From contig CP136066.1 in NCBI GenBank assembly GCA_032622095.1, positions 110,879,319-110,943,318 on the forward strand: a stretch of DNA of 64,000 nucleotides. The letters run 5' to 3'. The stretch's first letter is position 1; every line of letters starts with the position of its first letter. The position numbers were made by a program, and so were the translations under genes. Under the pieces are notes generated by a model. The model saw nothing but the letters and a program-made list of their open reading frames with translations, did no database searches and was not told where the DNA came from. This stretch comes from Siphonodentalium dalli. Lineage: Eukaryota; Mollusca; Scaphopoda; Gadilida; Siphonodentaliidae. This document shows, piece by piece, positions 60,903 to 64,000 of the stretch.

Positions 60903-61953
60903 TAGGGGAGAGCGGGGCATGTTGGAACCTTTTTTATTCAATCACACATGCAGGGGAATGTGAGCATGGGCCCCTTTCTTTTTTTCAACTTTTATTATAA
61001 AGTATATCAAAGTCTTTAAATATGGCATATGATTATCATATGTATGATCTATTTCGCTTTTACATGGAAAAATCGAAAATGAATTCGTTCCAACATGCCC
61101 CGGGTTGTTTGAAACCAGGGGCAAATTGGAAAATCGACCTGGGTAAGTCAGAACACTGATCGTATAAGGAACACATATGAAATCAATGTATAATAGAGGT
61201 AAAATCACTAATATATTCCAAGAACTATATTAAATTGCTAGTATGAAACATAATAGCTGAGTCCGGTAAATAAAGTATGTTCGAGAAATCGTCATCATTG
61301 GAAAACGCGACACATCCAATGAAAACGTCCTTTCACATATGCCTACATAGTGTAGGAGGGACGTAGCAAGGCCAAATTTGGAAGGGGTTTTAGTGCCATC
61401 GATACAAACCTCCCCATTTGCCACACAAATAATTATTCATCAACGAAAACGTATTGAAATCATATTTAGGACACGATTGCAAGCAACTAGCTGAGATGCA
61501 TTCATCCATAATTCCATAGGATTTTTTCCATAATGGTTAGTTATACTAGCTCATGCAATGCATAATTTTGATGTGGTTTTCCCGTAAGTCGCACTATATA
61601 ACATGCCCCAAACGTGGAAAAATGGTCTTATGGTACACGATCTTGGAAAGACACTAATTAATCGGTATTTTTTTTTTATTTATGACTGAAATGAAATGAA
61701 ACTGGATCAACTGACATAATTTACACTCTTTACGTCTTGAAATTTTATCTTGAACATTGATGAAACCTGAAAATCGAAAAAATTACTTGATACCCACCAG
61801 AAACGGTTTTTGTGCGTATCTCTTACACCATTCCGAGAATAGTCAGAATTGTTGTGTTATTTGTGCATACAAGAGTGTTTTCCATAAAATAAGTGGCAAT
61901 TGTAGATGCTGTTTTATTTTTTAAGACGTTCCAATATGCCCCGGTCTCCCCTA
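60903..61953. mobile_element. Inverted-repeat element TAGGGGAGASCGGGGCAT, copy 2
   Basis: Counterpart of 11257-12299 with small indels (1051 bp). Confidence 0.7.
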
Positions 61954-62972
61954 CGACCAAAATGATTTTTCGGTACCGGTACCCCGGTAGGCCTAACATA
62001 TACATATGGTGTTTTTTTTTTTGCAGTTATAATATGTTTTAAACTGTTATTCAAATGTCAAAAATGGGCACAAAAGGTCTTTAGTAAAAAAAAACGCATT
62101 TTTTAATTAGTCTGATGAGGTTGTAAAAAAAGGCGTCTTTTTTTGTCCCTCGTACGTGTATACGTAGCCTACGTACCACCCACCCACTCGGCATACTACC
62201 TTCCGGTATTTTTTAGTCTATTTCAGCAGTTGACCAGCAATACGCAATTGGTTTAAAGATAATCACATCAAATCACAATAAACAGAACGATCTAGATTTG
62301 TTATTATGGAGCCGGGCAAAATGTTCAGGATAATTTTTTCGGGTTTGTTTGAGACTTTGCGACGACAAGCATGGTAAAACATGTAACGTACGTTCTGCGT
62401 CAAACAACGTAACTAAATTGCATTTTTATTCCAATATCAAATTTATCAGCTACAATCGGGGGGGGGGGGGTCTGGAAAAAAATTGCACATATAGGGCCCA
62501 AAAAGTTTTTTTTCGACCTCGAGGGACCCACCACCCCATTTTTGCAACAAAAAAAAAAAAAAATTCTCCAAAATTTTGAGGACCCACCCCCCCCGTTTCT
62601 CATGTTTTTATCAAAATTTCAGAGGTTTTTTTAGCCGTTCTTCAATAACTGTGTTAACTGCCTTACTAATTGGTAAACACAGATCAGAAAAACGAAAAAT
62701 ATACTGTATTTCCATGTGTTTTCAGTATCTAACAACAATATTAATTAAGCATTGTGTATAGAGGTACACTATATGTCACAAATTGCCCTAGACCCCATTA
62801 TAGACTTAATATATCGAGTGTGTTGTGTCTGACAGAGAACACTGGCCAGTGTAAATAGTGGTAAACAGGTCAGGGGTTCCACAATTATATGTGCATGATC
62901 AAAGAACTCTTTAGTCTTATCCAACGGGATGGGGTGGGGAGGGGAATTGTTTTTTGGTTAGGTATACACATA

Positions 62973-64000
62973 GTCCAAGTCTTCTCGTACTAAAGCCGGC
63001 TAAGATATCGGGATGGAGGTGCCGGTCTTTAGTCCGAGTTCCAGGTCCATGCATTCCTTTGACAGGACTTAAGCGTTAGTGATCCGCTCAAATAAAACCA
63101 CAATTATATGAAATAAAATATCACAATTGCTACAATAAACGGATAGTTTCCGCAGAAGACATGCTATTTTATCTGAAACCCACATCGGTTGTGAATTGAA
63201 AGCGGTAATTTAATGTGAAAAGAAACATTTGCCGCAGTGTTTACATATTTTTTAAAGTATGCGAACTCAGTTGACCTTGCGAACTGCGTTCGGCATTTTC
63301 CGTTGAAAATATTCCGTAGATTTTGGACAACAACGCAAATTACGATGAATTCTCCATTGTAATCGTAATTATGTGTGTCAATAAATAAAATAATAAATAG
63401 ATTAATTAAACATTGGAGATATAAATGTAATACACTAAATAAATGAACCTTAAGTTTGAAAAGTCCCACTAAAACGGAAGAACTATATTTCGAAACTGTG
63501 TGATTCGGTTCTCCGATTATTTTATCAACACAGATGTCAAATGCACATCACGCATGGCAAGTCAGACACAAGAGTTCTAATTTGCTCCAATTTTGACAAG
63601 TTGCTTGCGAAAATTGTCAACAAAACTACCGTTCTGATCCTCCATTATGTCATTAAGTTTTTAGTGCGGGAATTGTTCTGAAAGCACATTAGAAAACTGG
63701 ACTTTCGGGCGATCGGTTTTCGCTATTTTTGTTCGGAAAACCCGCGCTATATATAGAAACGGAAAGTAGAATTAGTAGAACAAACAGCGGATTATGCCGA
63801 ACTTATTCGGACCACTTCGGCTTTCGGTTAAAATGTAAACAAACAGAGAAACAAATCGATGTGTGTGGCAATCAACCGGAATATTCTATGTGTAATTTAA
63901 CATTAAAGTTAGATTATTATACACCATTATGACCATAAGATGTAAGCCTTTCCGATGCATATAGCATCATGTATTGATTTGCTAGATAAATCCAGTAAAA
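62973..64000. other. Non-duplicated right flank, distantly related to 20100-20500
   Basis: Starts where copy 2 ends. 62990-63045 has a partial inverted pair 'actaaagccggc'/'gccggtctttagt'. From about 63170 ('gtgaattgaaagcggtaat') and near 63911 ('gaccataagat') it resembles 20240 and 20427 at roughly three-quarters identity by eye, suggesting an old interspersed repeat. No gene is supported; the open frames are short and unrecognised. Confidence 0.5.

Larger units (their letters stand above)
46844..62972 (+). repeat. Large direct duplication, copy 2
   Basis: Counterpart of 1-13319, about 2.8 kb longer. Nearly all the extra length comes from two insertions (53191-54456 and 56090-57638) whose empty sites survive in copy 1. 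Smaller differences include a shorter ACGG microsatellite and loss of a terminal hairpin near 48835, and a 15-bp stretch near 46950 that copy 1 lacks. It carries HYPK exons 1 and 2 and is contiguous with the intron leading to exon 3. Confidence 0.95.

Overview
This is a eukaryotic, AT-rich, repeat-dominated window, most likely from a bivalve mollusc. The strongest taxonomic hint is the repeated tandem-core element type: units of about 150-180 bp carrying 'gggccataactc' and 'agttatcatccgg', followed by an ACGG/ACAG microsatellite and a terminal hairpin. This resembles the 'pearl'-type elements known from oysters and other bivalves. The species cannot be determined from the sequence.

Only one protein-coding gene is recognised: an orthologue of HYPK (huntingtin-interacting protein K, the small NatA-associated protein), on the minus strand and split into three short coding exons. 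A complete set lies at 58724-58569 (exon 1), 49716-49609 (exon 2) and 39361-39266 (exon 3), with consensus splice sites, phase-0 junctions and a predicted 119-residue product. A second set of exons 1 and 2 lies at 9083-8928 and 2914-2807; its exon 3 would be to the left of position 1. Everything else looks intronic or intergenic.

The dominant large-scale structure is a direct duplication. Positions 1-13319 and 46844-62972 are nearly identical. Copy 2 carries two extra mobile elements: an unclassified element with 'CTAACTGGGACC' subterminal repeats (53191-54456) and a hAT-type element with an 8-bp target duplication (56090-57638). Copy 1 keeps both empty sites. A 100-N scaffold gap (30673-30772) lies between the copies, so either a recent tandem duplication of HYPK or two haplotypes left side by side by the assembler is possible.

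Layout: 1-13319, copy 1 (HYPK exons 2 and 1, piggyBac-like and hAT-like MITEs, a perfect 174-bp palindrome just 5' of HYPK, and a GGACCGG-rich hAT-like element). 13320-30672, intergenic sequence with a palindromic CTTAAG satellite, nested MITEs, foldback elements and a 2.8-kb rolling-circle-like element inserted in an older element. 30673-30772, gap. 30773-39265, tandem-core arrays, piggyBac-like and hAT-like elements. 39266-39361, HYPK exon 3. 39362-49608, HYPK intron 2, holding a 1.06-kb piggyBac-like element and a 4.85-kb giant inverted-repeat element with a two-orientation minisatellite. 46844-62972, copy 2. 62973-64000, non-duplicated sequence distantly related to about 20100-20500.

The non-autonomous elements show recognisable termini and target duplications, but no intact transposase or reverse transcriptase was found anywhere.
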